A program made the translations under genes and the position numbers. From the NCBI GenBank assembly GCA_964017065.1, contig OZ024783.1, forward strand, positions 4,182,816 to 4,246,815: a DNA stretch of 64,000 nucleotides, read 5' to 3'. Below are positions 1 through 11,319 of the stretch, in pieces (within the stretch, counting starts at the first letter, position 1; each line of letters starts with the position of its first letter). Origin of the DNA: Haliclona indistincta (lineage: Eukaryota; Porifera; Demospongiae; Haplosclerida; Chalinidae). The notes below the pieces were generated by a model. It saw only the letters and a list, made by a program, of their open reading frames with translations. It had not been told where the DNA came from and did no database searches.

Positions 1-3000
1 AGTTCCTTCTGAAGATCTAGAACCAATCTGATCACAGCACTGCGATGCTTGCTGTACTCCACTGGTCTTATGATGTCCTTTTTGTGGTACATGGTCACTA
101 CCACCCAACGATTTTGCTGGATAACCTCCACTACTGTCGTGATACCATCTTCATTGTTCCATGAAATGCCATTTTTCCACACAGTACACTTCTGCTCAAG
201 TCCACAAAGATTATGGCCTTCAGAGTAGTTTTCACTAGGTAAAGGAAATGTGTATGCCAGACGAAGTAGAAGGACATGAAGAAATCGACTAGTCAGGAAT
301 TGATACTCATAGTCCATGCAACCCAGACACCATCCAAAACAATTTTGCTGAAAAAGTAATTTGCTGGTATAGGCTTGTGGCTGCTCTGCTGATAGGAAAC
401 ATGGAAAAAAGAGAAGATTGTTAGTTGCATCAGAATCATCGATTGGTTTAAGATTAGTTTTGATATCTGACAAGTTCACAGGACAGCAGAATTCCAGCTT
501 GACCATCAGTTGGACTAACATATCTGGATCATACTGGGGAAACAGCTCTGATAGAGATGACATACGAATTATACCAGTGCTGCTGGCAATTGATCGATAT
601 CCTCTGAAATACTTAGGTTTAAACAGCACACCATTAATATCCTTCAATATTACTTCTCTTTTTACTACCACCCAGCTCTTTGCTAGACAATCATTGTTTT
701 TAAGGTAGATAATTAAACCTTTGTCACCCAAGTACTCTAAGAGGTCAGTAAGAAGAGACTTGTCTGGAGGTATAACAGATTGTTCTTTAGTAGAAAAATG
801 TAAAATAAGCTCATCAAATTGACAAGCTATTTTGTCTAGCTTTGTTTGAAGAAATGAATAAAGCATGTGGCAGTACAAACTCACAGGAGGTGAATAAGCA
901 GATATAGTAGTTTGGCATTGAGAAAGAAGAGGAAGGAATCTCTCAGTATTGCTGTCACTGAGTTTGCGGCAATCCATTCCAACAAAACCTTCATAATTAA
1001 AATGTTTCACTCTTCTGTCTATCAAGTCTTGCACAAGAGTACTCTTTATTAGCAATTCATTCTCATTAAGAAGATCAATATGACTACCAACCATTACTAT
1101 ACAAGACTGATTGCTAACTTTTGATGTAATATTCTCTATGAATGTAAGCCAGTAATGGACAGCTCGTGCTATCTCCTCCTCACTCTTGCTAAGGTCAACC
1201 AGGTTGATAAAGATGGCTGGTGTGCTCTGCATCACAGTCTCCATAATAACACTTTGACTGAAGTAATACTCTGATTGACCTGCTAAGTCATACAGCACTA
1301 TGTTTCCGATCTTCTCACTCCTAATAACATATGAATCTATACCAGCAGTGAGAGCCTCAACTTCAAATTCATTTTCGTTTTGCACTAATGGAGAACCCAC
1401 AATTGTGTGGTTGACAATAGATTTTTTCCCCTCTCCTGTTTCCTTGTCTTGTTTCACAATTATTTTCATACTAGGTGCTTGTTTAATGATAACTTTAGCA
1501 AGAGAGCTCTTACCTGCTCCACTATTTCCTGTAAGAACAGCTTTAGTGAATGAGTGGATGGGATAGTCTGCTCTAGATTTAAGAAGTGGTTGAAATACTT
1601 TCAATAGCTCATAGCTTTTATTAGTCAACTCAGCATAGTCAACTGGAGTACGACCGTAATCATCCTCACTTGATACATTCACTCGTCCATCTTGTAAAAG
1701 ATACTTTACTGCAAGTGTATTACCAAAACGACAAGCTTCATGCAATGGTGACATGTTAAATTTGTTAACAACAGCAGGATCACACCCTAGTTCTATAATC
1801 AGATATTGGATAATTTCTATGTGACCACATATGCAAGCACAATGCATTGGCGTCAAATCAAATCGTCCTCTACTTTTTAGATCACAGGGTTGTTCAGTGA
1901 AAAGGTACTTGACTACGCTTAATTGCCCATTAAGACAAGCAATATGAATCGGCATGTCACCAGCATCGTTTGGTATTGCTGAGTCACAACCTTGCTCTGT
2001 GATCAGATACTGGATTATGTCCAGGTTACCACATTGACAAGCACAATGCATTGGCGTCCAACCCAATTGTCCTCTACTGTTTGGATCGCAGTGTTGTTCA
2101 GTGATAAGGTACTTGACTACACTTAATTGCCCATTAAGACAAGCAATGTGAATTGGCATGTTACCATTATTGTCTGGTATTGCTGAGTCACAACCTTGCT
2201 CTGTAATCAGACACTGGATTATGTCCAGGTTACAGCATTGACAAGCACAATGCATTGGCGTCCAACCCAATTGTCCTCTACTGTTTGGATCACAGTGTTG
2301 TTCAGTGATAAGGTACTTGAATACATTTAATTGCCCAATAAATAACGCAATGTGAATTGGCATGTTACCATTATTGTCTGGTATTGCTGAGTCACAACCT
2401 TGCTCTGTGATCAGGTACTGGATCATATCCAGGTTACCACATTGACAAGCATAATGCATTGGCGTCCTACCCAATTGTCCTCTACTGTTTGGATCGCAGT
2501 GTTGTTCAGTGATAAGGTACTTGACTACACTTAATTGCCCACTGAGACAAGCAATGTGAATTGGCAAGTTATCATTATTGTCTGGTAATGCTGAGTCACA
2601 ACCTTGCTCTGCGATCAGATACTGGACTATGTCCACGTTACCACATTGACAAGCACAATGCATTGGCGTCCAACCCAATTCTCCTCTACTGTTTGGATCA
2701 CAGTGTTGTTTTGTGATAAGGTACTTGACTACAATAAATTTCCCAAGAAGACAGGCAATATGAATTGGTATGTTACCATTATTGTCTGGTAATGCTGAGT
2801 CATAACCTTGCTCTGCGATCAGATACTGGACTATGTCCACGTTACCACATTGACAAGCAAAATGCATTGGCGTGCTACCCAATTCTCCTCTACTGTTTGG
2901 ATCACAGTGTTGTTCAGTGATAAGGTACTTGACTACACTTAATTGCCCACTGAGACAAGCAATGTGAATTGGCAAGTTATCATTATTGTCTGGTAATGCT

Positions 3001-5792
3001 GAGTCACAACCTTGCTCTGCGATCAGATACTGGATCAAGTCCAGGTTACCACTTTTACAAGCGCAATGCATAGGCGTCCAACCTAATTCTCCTCTACTGT
3101 TTGGATCACAGTGTTGTTTTGTGATGAGGTACTTGACTACACTTAATTGCCCAAGAAGACAGGCAATGTGAATTGGCATGTCACCATTATTGTCTGGTAA
3201 TGCTGAGTCACAACCTTGCTCAGTGATCAGATACTGGATCAAGTCCAGGTTACCACATTTACAAGCACAATGCATTGGCGTCCAACCTAATTCTCCTCTA
3301 CTGTTTGGATCACAGTGTTGTTCAGTGATAAGGTACTTGACTACACTTAATTGCCCACTGAGACAAGCAATGTGAATTGGCAAGTTATCATTATTGTCTG
3401 GTAATGCTGAGTCACAACCTTGCTCTGCGATCAGATACTGGATCAAGTCCAGGTTACCACTTTTACAAGCGCAATGCATAGGCGTCCAACCTAATTCTCC
3501 TCTACTGTTTGGATCACAGTGTTGTTTTGTGATGAGGTACTTGACTACACTTAATTGCCCAAGAAGACAGGCAATGTGAATTGGCATGTCACCATTATTG
3601 TCTGGTAATGCTGAGTCACAACCTTGCTCAGTGATCAGATACTGGATCAAGTCCAGGTTACCACATTTACAAGCACAATGCATTGGCGTCCAACCTAATT
3701 CTCCTCTACTGTTTGGATCACAGTGTTGTTCAGTGATAAGGTACTTGACTACACTTAATTGCCCACTGAGACAAGCAATGTGAATTAGAAAGTCACCATG
3801 AGTATTAGGCAATTTTGGGTTGCAATCTAGTTCTGTGATAAAATGATCGAGTCTGTCCACATCACCAATTTTGCAAATCCAATTCAATATTACATTACTA
3901 TATCGTCCTCTGCTGTTTGGATCACAGTGCTTTCCAGTGATAATGAATCTAACTATACTCCATTGGCCATTAGAACAAGCAAGGTCTATTGGTGTTACAT
4001 CAAAATAGTCAGGCAATTCTGGGTCACAACCCAGGTCTGTGATGAGATACTCAGTCAAGTCCATTTGATTATTCTCACAAACAAAATGCACAGGTGTTCT
4101 TCCGAACCGTCCTCTACTGTTTGGATTGCAGTGTTGTTCAGTGACAAGGTATTTGACTACACTTAAATATCCACCAGAACAAGCAATGTGTATTGGTCTA
4201 TCACCGGCATTGTTAGGCATTTCTGGGTCATAATCTAACTCTGTAATCAGATATTTGACCACACTCAATTGACCATGCTGACAAGCACTATGTGTTAGCA
4301 TGTTACCGAACTGTCCTCTACTGTATATATCAGAGTGTTCTTCATTAATAAGGTACTTCACAAGGCTTAATTGCCCGCTAAGACAAGCAATGTGAATTGG
4401 TCTGTCACCACTACTATCTGGTATTGCTGGGTCACAACCCAACTCTCTGGTGAGATAATAAACTATGTCCATGTTACTATTCATACAAGCACAGTGCAGT
4501 GGCGTCCTATAATATTGTCCTCGAATATTTGAATCACAGTGTTGTTCAGTGATAAGATACTTGACTACATTAAATTGCCCAGAGAGACAAGCAATATGTA
4601 TTGGTCTATTACCAACATTGTTAGGCATATTTGGGTCATAACCTAACTCTGTGATGAGATAACGAAGTTGATCCATGTCACCATTCATACAAGCACGATG
4701 CAGGAGTAAGAAGTCAAATCGTTCACTTCTCTTAGGATCACTGTATTGTTTTGCAAAGAGATACTTGACAACACTTGATTGACCGTTAAAAGTAGCTGTT
4801 AAAATTGGTGACATACCCAAACCATTGGGCAATCCTGGATCACAACCTTGCTCAGTGATCAGATACTGGATTATGTCCATGTGACCACATGCACAAGCAC
4901 AATGCATTGGCGTCACTCCCAGTTGTCCTCTACAGTTTGGATCACAGTGTTGTTCAGTGATAAGGTACTTGACTACACTTAATTTCCCATTAAGACAAGC
5001 AATATGTATCGGCATGTCACCATGATTGTCTGTTGATGTTGGGTCACAACCTTGCTCTGTGATCAGATACTGGATTATGTCCATGTGACTTTTCTGACAA
5101 GCACAATGCATTGGCGTCCAGCCCAATTCTCCTCTACTGTTTGGATCACAGTGTTGTTCAGTGATAAGATACTTGACAACACTTAATTGCCCATAAAAAC
5201 AAGCAATGTGTATTGGCATGTCACCATGATTGTCTGTTGATGCTGGGTCACAACCTTGCTCTGTGATGAGATAATGAATTACTTTATGACCAGTGCAACA
5301 AGCAAAGTGCACTGCCATATTACCATAATGGTCTTGAGTGGTTGCATCACAGCCAAGTTCATTAATAAAGTAGTTCACTATTTCCAGGTGATCACCTTGA
5401 CAAGCATTGTGCAAAGAATTTTCACCAGTTTTATTAACATGCAGTGGATCACAGTGCTGTTCAGTGATCAAGTACTTTACCACTATCAAGCTACCACCAT
5501 AAGAAGCATAGTGTAATGGAGTCTGTCCTTGGCTATCACAGCATTGACTACTGCAGCCATACTTGTCTATCAGGATAGCTACAATGTCTATCCAGCCATT
5601 GAGTGCAGCCAAGTGCAGCAAAGAAACATCAGTGGATGTGGAGTCTGGTATATAAGGCACTATACTATAAGATGTTCGTACAACAGCAGGTTGCTGCAGG
5701 CTAGGTAGTAATTGCAATGCTACATCATGGTCTCGTTGCTTGAAGGCCTCTACACACACAAGCTCGAGCTCATCACAATCAGTGACTTCCAT
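1..5792 (-). CDS. Ankyrin-repeat Roc-COR (ROCO family) protein, locus 1, C-terminus beyond window edge
   Basis: One open frame of 1,930 codons runs from the ATG to the window edge with no stop. Residues 1-50 resemble loci 2 and 3 (motif VCVEAFKQRDHD). About 40 ankyrin repeats of ~34 residues follow (TPLHCAC / IHIACLxGQLxVVKYLITEQHCDP), to about residue 1395. A Roc GTPase domain follows: P-loop GNSGAGKS at 1422-1429, G3 DLAGQ at 1502-1506, G4-like GSHID at 1569-1573. A COR-like region then runs to the edge. ROCO proteins are intracellular dimeric GTPases; ankyrin arrays bind protein ligands. By analogy with locus 2, small exons encoding a Death domain would be expected to the left, but this cannot be seen. 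Unlike loci 2 and 3 the start context lacks the upstream mini-ORF. The ligand and signalling role are unknown. Confidence 0.88.
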   Translation of the reverse strand, partial: MEVTDCDELELVCVEAFKQRDHDVALQLLPSLQQPAVVRTSYSIVPYIPDSTSTDVSLLHLAALNGWIDIVAILIDKYGCSSQCCDSQGQTPLHYASYGGSLIVVKYLITEQHCDPLHVNKTGENSLHNACQGDHLEIVNYFINELGCDATTQDHYGNMAVHFACCTGHKVIHYLITEQGCDPASTDNHGDMPIHIACFYGQLSVVKYLITEQHCDPNSRGELGWTPMHCACQKSHMDIIQYLITEQGCDPTSTDNHGDMPIHIACLNGKLSVVKYLITEQHCDPNCRGQLGVTPMHCACACGHMDIIQYLITEQGCDPGLPNGLGMSPILTATFNGQSSVVKYLFAKQYSDPKRSERFDFLLLHRACMNGDMDQLRYLITELGYDPNMPNNVGNRPIHIACLSGQFNVVKYLITEQHCDSNIRGQYYRTPLHCACMNSNMDIVYYLTRELGCDPAIPDSSGDRPIHIACLSGQLSLVKYLINEEHSDIYSRGQFGNMLTHSACQHGQLSVVKYLITELDYDPEMPNNAGDRPIHIACSGGYLSVVKYLVTEQHCNPNSRGRFGRTPVHFVCENNQMDLTEYLITDLGCDPELPDYFDVTPIDLACSNGQWSIVRFIITGKHCDPNSRGRYSNVILNWICKIGDVDRLDHFITELDCNPKLPNTHGDFLIHIACLSGQLSVVKYLITEQHCDPNSRGELGWTPMHCACKCGNLDLIQYLITEQGCDSALPDNNGDMPIHIACLLGQLSVVKYLITKQHCDPNSRGELGWTPMHCACKSGNLDLIQYLIAEQGCDSALPDNNDNLPIHIACLSGQLSVVKYLITEQHCDPNSRGELGWTPMHCACKCGNLDLIQYLITEQGCDSALPDNNGDMPIHIACLLGQLSVVKYLITKQHCDPNSRGELGWTPMHCACKSGNLDLIQYLIAEQGCDSALPDNNDNLPIHIACLSGQLSVVKYLITEQHCDPNSRGELGSTPMHFACQCGNVDIVQYLIAEQGYDSALPDNNGNIPIHIACLLGKFIVVKYLITKQHCDPNSRGELGWTPMHCACQCGNVDIVQYLIAEQGCDSALPDNNDNLPIHIACLSGQLSVVKYLITEQHCDPNSRGQLGRTPMHYACQCGNLDMIQYLITEQGCDSAIPDNNGNMPIHIALFIGQLNVFKYLITEQHCDPNSRGQLGWTPMHCACQCCNLDIIQCLITEQGCDSAIPDNNGNMPIHIACLNGQLSVVKYLITEQHCDPNSRGQLGWTPMHCACQCGNLDIIQYLITEQGCDSAIPNDAGDMPIHIACLNGQLSVVKYLFTEQPCDLKSRGRFDLTPMHCACICGHIEIIQYLIIELGCDPAVVNKFNMSPLHEACRFGNTLAVKYLLQDGRVNVSSEDDYGRTPVDYAELTNKSYELLKVFQPLLKSRADYPIHSFTKAVLTGNSGAGKSSLAKVIIKQAPSMKIIVKQDKETGEGKKSIVNHTIVGSPLVQNENEFEVEALTAGIDSYVIRSEKIGNIVLYDLAGQSEYYFSQSVIMETVMQSTPAIFINLVDLSKSEEEIARAVHYWLTFIENITSKVSNQSCIVMVGSHIDLLNENELLIKSTLVQDLIDRRVKHFNYEGFVGMDCRKLSDSNTERFLPLLSQCQTTISAYSPPVSLYCHMLYSFLQTKLDKIACQFDELILHFSTKEQSVIPPDKSLLTDLLEYLGDKGLIIYLKNNDCLAKSWVVVKREVILKDINGVLFKPKYFRGYRSIASSTGIIRMSSLSELFPQYDPDMLVQLMVKLEFCCPVNLSDIKTNLKPIDDSDATNNLLFFPCFLSAEQPQAYTSKLLFQQNCFGWCLGCMDYEYQFLTSRFLHVLLLRLAYTFPLPSENYSEGHNLCGLEQKCTVWKNGISWNNEDGITTVVEVIQQNRWVVVTMYHKKDIIRPVEYSKHRSAVIRLVLDLQKE
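1613..5632 (-). repeat. Coding ankyrin tandem array of locus 1 with a recent 408-bp duplication
   Basis: The DNA is a tandem array with a 204-bp period: two 34-residue ankyrin repeats of slightly different consensus (TPLHCAC type, then PIHIACL type). Repeats nearest the start codon and nearest Roc are diverged, while the middle is nearly uniform. Segments 2945-3352 and 3353-3760 (two 204-bp units each) look essentially identical, which points to recent unequal exchange or conversion. Confidence 0.85.
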
Positions 5793-6802
5793 GAGTTTTC
5801 CTCAAGAACTGAAGAGATAAGGTGGGTTGTGAAGTTTTTGTGCAATAATGGAGTTATAAAAACTGTTTATTAGTAACTAGTATAAAGCACTGTTGCGAGT
5901 GAAATACGGGAATTATTGGATGAGGGGATTGATCAAGATGGTGATACATACAGGACGAGGAGAAGCTGAATGCTGTATCAGCGTCGAGAGCAATACTCCG
6001 AGCGCAATAATTCTCATATTGTACTCGCAGATGGTGCTTTTAATTGTTGTAGCACGACAGCCTGCCGCTGGATCTCTGTGCCCGAATGACTTTTCTTGAG
6101 GTCAAGCGAAGGTCAGTCTCCGCTCACCATGCTATAACTTCCCTGCCTGTGCTATATTTCCCAACGGTACCGTTCGCATTATGGAAATTATAGAATGGGT
6201 GGCACCTTTGATACACCCATGTACAGTGCTAAAAATGCATGTAACGCTCATATACATAAGCTCATCTTTTGCAGAGTTGATCATTTGTCTTTTTTGAATT
6301 AGAAGCAACCAAAACGAACACAATGAATATGATTATTTCAGTCACACAAAACAAATGCGTACTCCTGCTGGTGTAGATCTCAAAAAGTAAAGACAAGCCA
6401 TGTGCGCTACAAATATCAATACAAAATGATGTTCATCATTTAGCTAAAAATTGATCATAATCATGCACCATGCATGCACAATGCATCATGCAAAATATTG
6501 ACGCTTGAATCTGGTTTGAATTATTTCAATTTTAGCTGATTATTGTTTTCAAATGTATTATAGCATAAGGCGGCATACTATCAATAAAGAACACAAACGT
6601 TGTGAAATAATGAAACTTATGGTGACACAGAGATAGTTTGCTTGATTGCTGGATCTATGACTAGTATTACACTGGACCTGATGGGTTACACTGACAACTG
6701 ACTAATAATGCAATGAGGCACGTGCTTGTATTATTAACGTTAGACTACAGTATACGTGCTTTAGTAATTAATCATGCCCTAAATATAAAACCTATTTCTG
6801 AC
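5793..6802. other. Upstream region of locus 1, no gene seen
   Basis: AT-rich, no convincing ORF or RNA gene. It should hold the locus 1 promoter and 5' UTR, but no core promoter element stands out. Short open frames here show no recognisable domain. Confidence 0.5.
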
Positions 6803-8433
6803 AGGGGGTTCCAGTACTAAAAGTTTCAGACCCTAAGCCAAAAAAGAGGGTGGGTGGGTAAAGACCATTTTGGAAAAAAGTCCATTTATTGAAAAAATAG
6901 TACAGACATTTTTAGGAGTTTTATATCTATTTCTGACCAGATATGTGGATAATTTCTACTAACATGTCCATTAAACCAGTTTATTAATTTTTCTGACAAT
7001 AATTATTCAGTGGCAGAGTAGCTTAATTGCATGGTAATGATCGATCATTGTTCACGTTGATTACACTAATAAATACCATACTTAGTATTAACAGTGTCAG
7101 CAGGTGCTCAGTAAGTAATATACATAATAAGAAATTGCATATTGTTTTGAAATCAATAATTATGTAAGATAACTTATCAAATAAAAACATGCATACACAA
7201 AAAACAAGCTGGCACTCAGCTAATAGTTAGCTATTCTTGCTCTGCTTGCAGCGTAGAAGGACACAACTGTTGTGCAACTAGAGCTGAGAAATCAAGAGCT
7301 GCAGCCTTGGAAAGTAGCTGACCAGGCGTTGCATCTTGTTTGCTGTCATGGCTTGCCGCCTAAGTCGCTGGCTCTTTTGTGTTCTGGTGTGTGCGCGTGG
7401 TAGTCACTGAGGGCTGTTGTTTCAAAACCACGGCCACAGTAACAGCGCTTTCGTCTGCTGCTGCAGCCATCGCCGCGATCGATGCATGAATATTAAGTAT
7501 GTGGTATTGCGTGAATATAATTAACACCATGAATAATCAAACGTCAATTATGAATATCATTATAATGATGCAAAATGACGTAGTGGGTGGTGGCATAGAT
7601 AAATACCCCATGTACAGGATTGGAAACAGCTCACGTGAGCAAATGCCCTAATACATTTCCACGCGGGCCGTCCGCGTTCGGGTTATTAGCGCCTATGTTG
7701 GTCTTGACCTCCAGCTAGATCGCCGTCAAAGAGGAAAAATACGGCTATTTCAGGCACCCAGGAACACTTTCGCTGGAGAGAAGCTCAGAGAACGTTGATA
7801 GATATGCCAGCGATCGTTTGGCAGTGCGTTAAATTGTGCTGGAGGCTTCATCGCAGCAGAATTGTCCTAGTCGCCGACGATCGCCGTTTCCACAGCTTAG
7901 TGTGGGACTAGAAGTCTCTTAGGAAAACAGCTACCCAAGTAAAAACACTGCTAGGATAACCATGTGGCATCGGTGCGATAGGATAACAGCCACATTAGCC
8001 GTTTGAACGTAGTTTGAGGAGCGTTTTGCTTGGTTTTACGCCTTGGCCGAGGTCGTAGGTGTGCTGTTTCTGTGGGACTGTAACTGTCCGAGTATACTTC
8101 TGTGCTCGGTTCTACTTATACAGTTGGAAAGCCTGGTTCTTTGCGCGTTTGGTAAGAGTACTATGATGAGTATAGCTATCTTAGTCTTGGAGTACTGCAA
8201 GCACAAACATGGCCAAGTACGCGGGTTTTGTACAATTTTGACAAAAACTAACGACGTAGACAAGGAACATCGAGTTCAGAGTAATTTAGCCCGAACACGG
8301 AGTGCCCGCGCTAATGTGCAAATATTTCCCTGTTTCCAATCCTGTACATGGGGTATTTATCTATGGTGGTGGGTAACGGTGCAAACTGAAAAACCGGGTT
8401 AGGGTCAGGAATTTCCGACGCTGGAACCCCCCC
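6803..8433. mobile_element. Mutator-like inverted-repeat element A, interrupted by a nested element
   Basis: The left end begins AGGGGGTTCCAG and is followed by a GACCCTAAGCC / GGGTGGGTGGG block. The right end is the inverted counterpart (CTGGAACCCCCC preceded by GGGTTAGGGTCAGGAA). Related ends occur at 8998, 27650 and 36924/37543; the last copy has a 9-bp target duplication, typical of Mutator-like elements. Element A is about 860 bp once the nested 772-bp insertion is removed. No clear target duplication flanks it, so the boundaries are provisional. Confidence 0.6.
7594..8365. mobile_element. Nested 772-bp inverted-repeat element with 7-bp target duplication
   Basis: The terminal inverted repeats are about 34 bp and start CATAGATAAATACCCCATGT on both ends. 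The direct repeat GTGGTGG flanks it at 7587-7593 and 8366-8372. Element B at 8998-9486 contains the same sequence uninterrupted, so it gives the empty site. The interior has no convincing coding sequence; a 119-codon open frame from 8043 runs out of the element into host sequence and shows no domain. Confidence 0.8.
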
Positions 8434-8459
8434 GGCAGCATGTATAGTCTAGTCTTATC

Positions 8460-8509
8460 CCCAGACCACACCCTCTACTAAGCAAGCGGAAGAGGTGTGG
8501 TCTGGAGAT
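8460..8509. repeat. Short hairpin
   Basis: CCAGACCACACC is followed about 20 nt later by GGTGTGGTCTGG, giving a 12-bp stem. It lies in the spacer between elements A and B. No function is evident. Confidence 0.5.
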
Positions 8510-8997
8510 GAAACTGCACATGTGCTGAGTGATGAAGGTTATTTTTTAAATCTAAATTATTTTTAATGTCACTGTGTTTGTACTTTCAAGAAATGTGACT
8601 GTTTGTGCTCAAAATTGTCACAAAAAATTAGTAGCCAGCTGCAGCTCTTTATCTCATTCTTAGATTTTTTAATCTTGAAGAATGTCTAAATCAGAATTTA
8701 TTATAACCATAGTACCATAGCTAATCACTGTGATCAAAGATTATTCTCTTGTGAGTATCTCACAAGAGGTTTAGTATACATGTAATATCCTTCTATAAGT
8801 TTCATTGTTTTTCCAGTCAGTAGGTATAGTTGCATTTCCCTATGCCCATGCAAGTCAAAAGGATATCTGAAACCAAATCCAACAATGAGTAGCAATTCAG
8901 TTTTTTTTCTAAAATTAATTTTTGTTGTTCTGAACACTTAATAGTTATGGAAAATGTGTTTTAGGGCACCTTGAAGCACAAATTGAAGTCAGAAATC

Positions 8998-9486
8998 GGG
9001 GGGGTTCCAGCGTCGGAAATTCCTGACCCTAACCCGGTTTTTCAGTTTGCACCGTTACCCACCACCCACTACGTCATTTTGCATCATTATAATGATATTC
9101 ATAATTGACGTTTGATTATTCATGGTGTTAATTATATTCACGCAATACCACATACTTAATATTCATGCATCGATCGCGGCGATGGCTGCAGCAGCAGACG
9201 AAAGCGCTGTTACTGTGGCCGTGGTTTTGAAACAAAAGCCCTCAGTGACTACCACGCGCACACACCAGAACACAAAAGAGCCAGCGACTTAGGCGGCAAG
9301 CCATGACAGCAAACAAGATGCAACGCCTGGTCAGCTACTTTCCAAGGCTGCAGCTCTTGATTTCTCAGCTCTAGTTGCACAACAGTTGTGTCCTTCTACG
9401 CTGCAAGCAGAGCAAGAATAGCTAACTATTAGCTGAGTGCCAGCTTGTTTTTTGTGTATGCATGTTTCTGTTTAGTTTATTTGATA
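8998..9486. mobile_element. Truncated element B, inverted copy of element A
   Basis: It begins GGGGGTTCCAGCGTCGG and matches the right part of element A in reverse orientation, giving a near-perfect inverted repeat with 7173-7593 plus 8366-8433. The opposite element end is missing. One frame encodes RKRCYCGRGFET followed by SDYHAHTPEHKR, which resembles a degenerate Cys/His zinc finger. Confidence 0.65.
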
Positions 9487-11319
9487 AGGAAACTGACGCA
9501 TGTTGATGCATTGCAGCTTAATTACTCGTTCATTGTAAAGTTATGCTTTGGCTAGCTACAATTATGAGTATGGGACTTTGGGTATTAAAACTGCCAGTAT
9601 TGTGCCTACTGAAAATTTTGCCTTTTTCACTTCAATCCGGCTGTTTTGCTGAAAGCACATACCATTGATTGTCGTTGGTTAATTTTTCGAATTGTTTGAT
9701 AGGTGCACATATAACACATAATTAAAGAATAAGTTGAATTTTCATGTGTTTAATTTTTTTGTCACAAGGATGGATGACGAAATACTTAAATCTAACTCCG
9801 ACATCACTCAGTTTCTTACGTTAAGAAAGGCAGGAACATTGGAAATAGTTAGACAACTATAACACTGTGATTTTCTATTAGTTGTGAAATTAATTTCTCA
9901 GTGTAACACTTTACTCACTGACAGATTAACTAGGTGCCTTTCAAACTTCATGATAATTTATAGTGCCAAAGCCATGATCACGAGTTGCTGTGCATTAGCT
10001 GACATGCAGCCTAGTAAGAATCATTTAACAACAAGATACCAATTTTATTTTTAATCTTGTTTGAGTCTTGACAGAGGCAACAAAATCATTGGTTGAAGAT
10101 GATTTTTCATGTACCTTGGCTCACCAAAACACTAGGTGTGGTTCATACGAGTATGAGCATGTTCATTGCACAGCATAACCATTTTATTATTCACTATTCA
10201 TGACATAGCAGTATTCATTAATAAAGTGACCTTTGACAAAATAATGAATAAATTATGAATTTATTATTGAATTTTTCAACAAAACAGAATTCAGTAACAG
10301 AGTAAGTATTAGTTATTGCCCTCACGTGAGGGCATTAACCGACATTAATGACTGCAGGAAAGTGGGTTGCCCGAGCAATGGTCAAGGGCGCAGCCCGACA
10401 CTGTACAAGGACAACCGACTTTGTTTAGTTAGTTGAGGGCTGTACGAGGGCAACCGACTAGATAAAATTTATGTATGGATGCAAATTCTTTTAATACCAT
10501 TCAGGTAGATAATTGATAGCCAGTCTAACAGATGCAAAAATCGCATGAAGCTAAAAATCTTTAGCAAAAATTGTCAAAGAACACTGCACTGGTTTGATTT
10601 TAAATTTTTGGTAAATAATTATTACGAGTCCACATCTTGCATGTTGTGAGATTATAAGAAAATGAATGGGCATGATTCAAACAAAGCTATTACCCAATTC
10701 TGCTAGTCAAGCTACAGAGTTAATTCAGAAAATCGTTACCTGGCAAAAATCTGGGCGTGGCTCCTACGGAAAGATCACCATCATTCGCACGTGTCTCTGA
10801 TCTGCTGATCGTTAGAGATAAAATTAATGATTATTACTAATCAATGCATCCAAACTTACTGTAACACAAGATGAAGCACTAGTAGGACATCAAACTGTAC
10901 GAGACACACCTCGTCAAAGGTTGCTGACGCACAAACGAATCAGACGCAAAATAGCGCATGCGCTCTTGAATGTAGCAAACGGCATCCGCCTCCGCCCACG
11001 CATACGTGCCCCACCCATCTTCGTGTATTCACAGCAGCCAGTGCAGCACAATTATAAAACACATACCGATGCAGTAATAAACAGTTACTCTACTGATCTC
11101 TACCTGATTATTAAGCTAGCTGGTAGTTCTTAAGCTTCACCAACGTCCAGCTAACCATCTGTGAGCTAACCCGTCAGTAGTGAGTACCAAGAGTTAGTTA
11201 CCTGAACTCTTGTGAGTACATATTTATACATTGTACAGCAGCTAAATTTGACTTGGCATAAAAGTACAGTCCTGCAGTAACAGTGAAACTGCACTAGCTA
11301 GTTACTCGATATATTAAGA
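9487..11319. other. Intergenic, no gene seen
   Basis: AT-rich sequence with short open frames only. A 30-codon frame at 9770 (MDDEILKSNSDITQFL) could be a first exon but has no good splice donor. A palindromic CCCTCACGTGAGGG lies near 10319. Confidence 0.4.

Noticed and set aside
2604..4166. Plus-strand open frames across the ankyrin region of locus 1
   Set aside because: They recur with the 204-bp period and are antisense shadows of the ankyrin repeats on the minus strand.
5893..6099. 68-codon frame upstream of locus 1
   Set aside because: No domain, no splice sites and no second copy; chance is sufficient.
8043..8402. 119-codon plus-strand frame
   Set aside because: It starts inside the nested 772-bp element and ends outside it, overlaps the terminal repeat and shows no domain.
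9770..9862. Possible first exon MDDEILKSNSDITQFL
   Set aside because: No convincing donor site and no downstream exon in the next kilobase.
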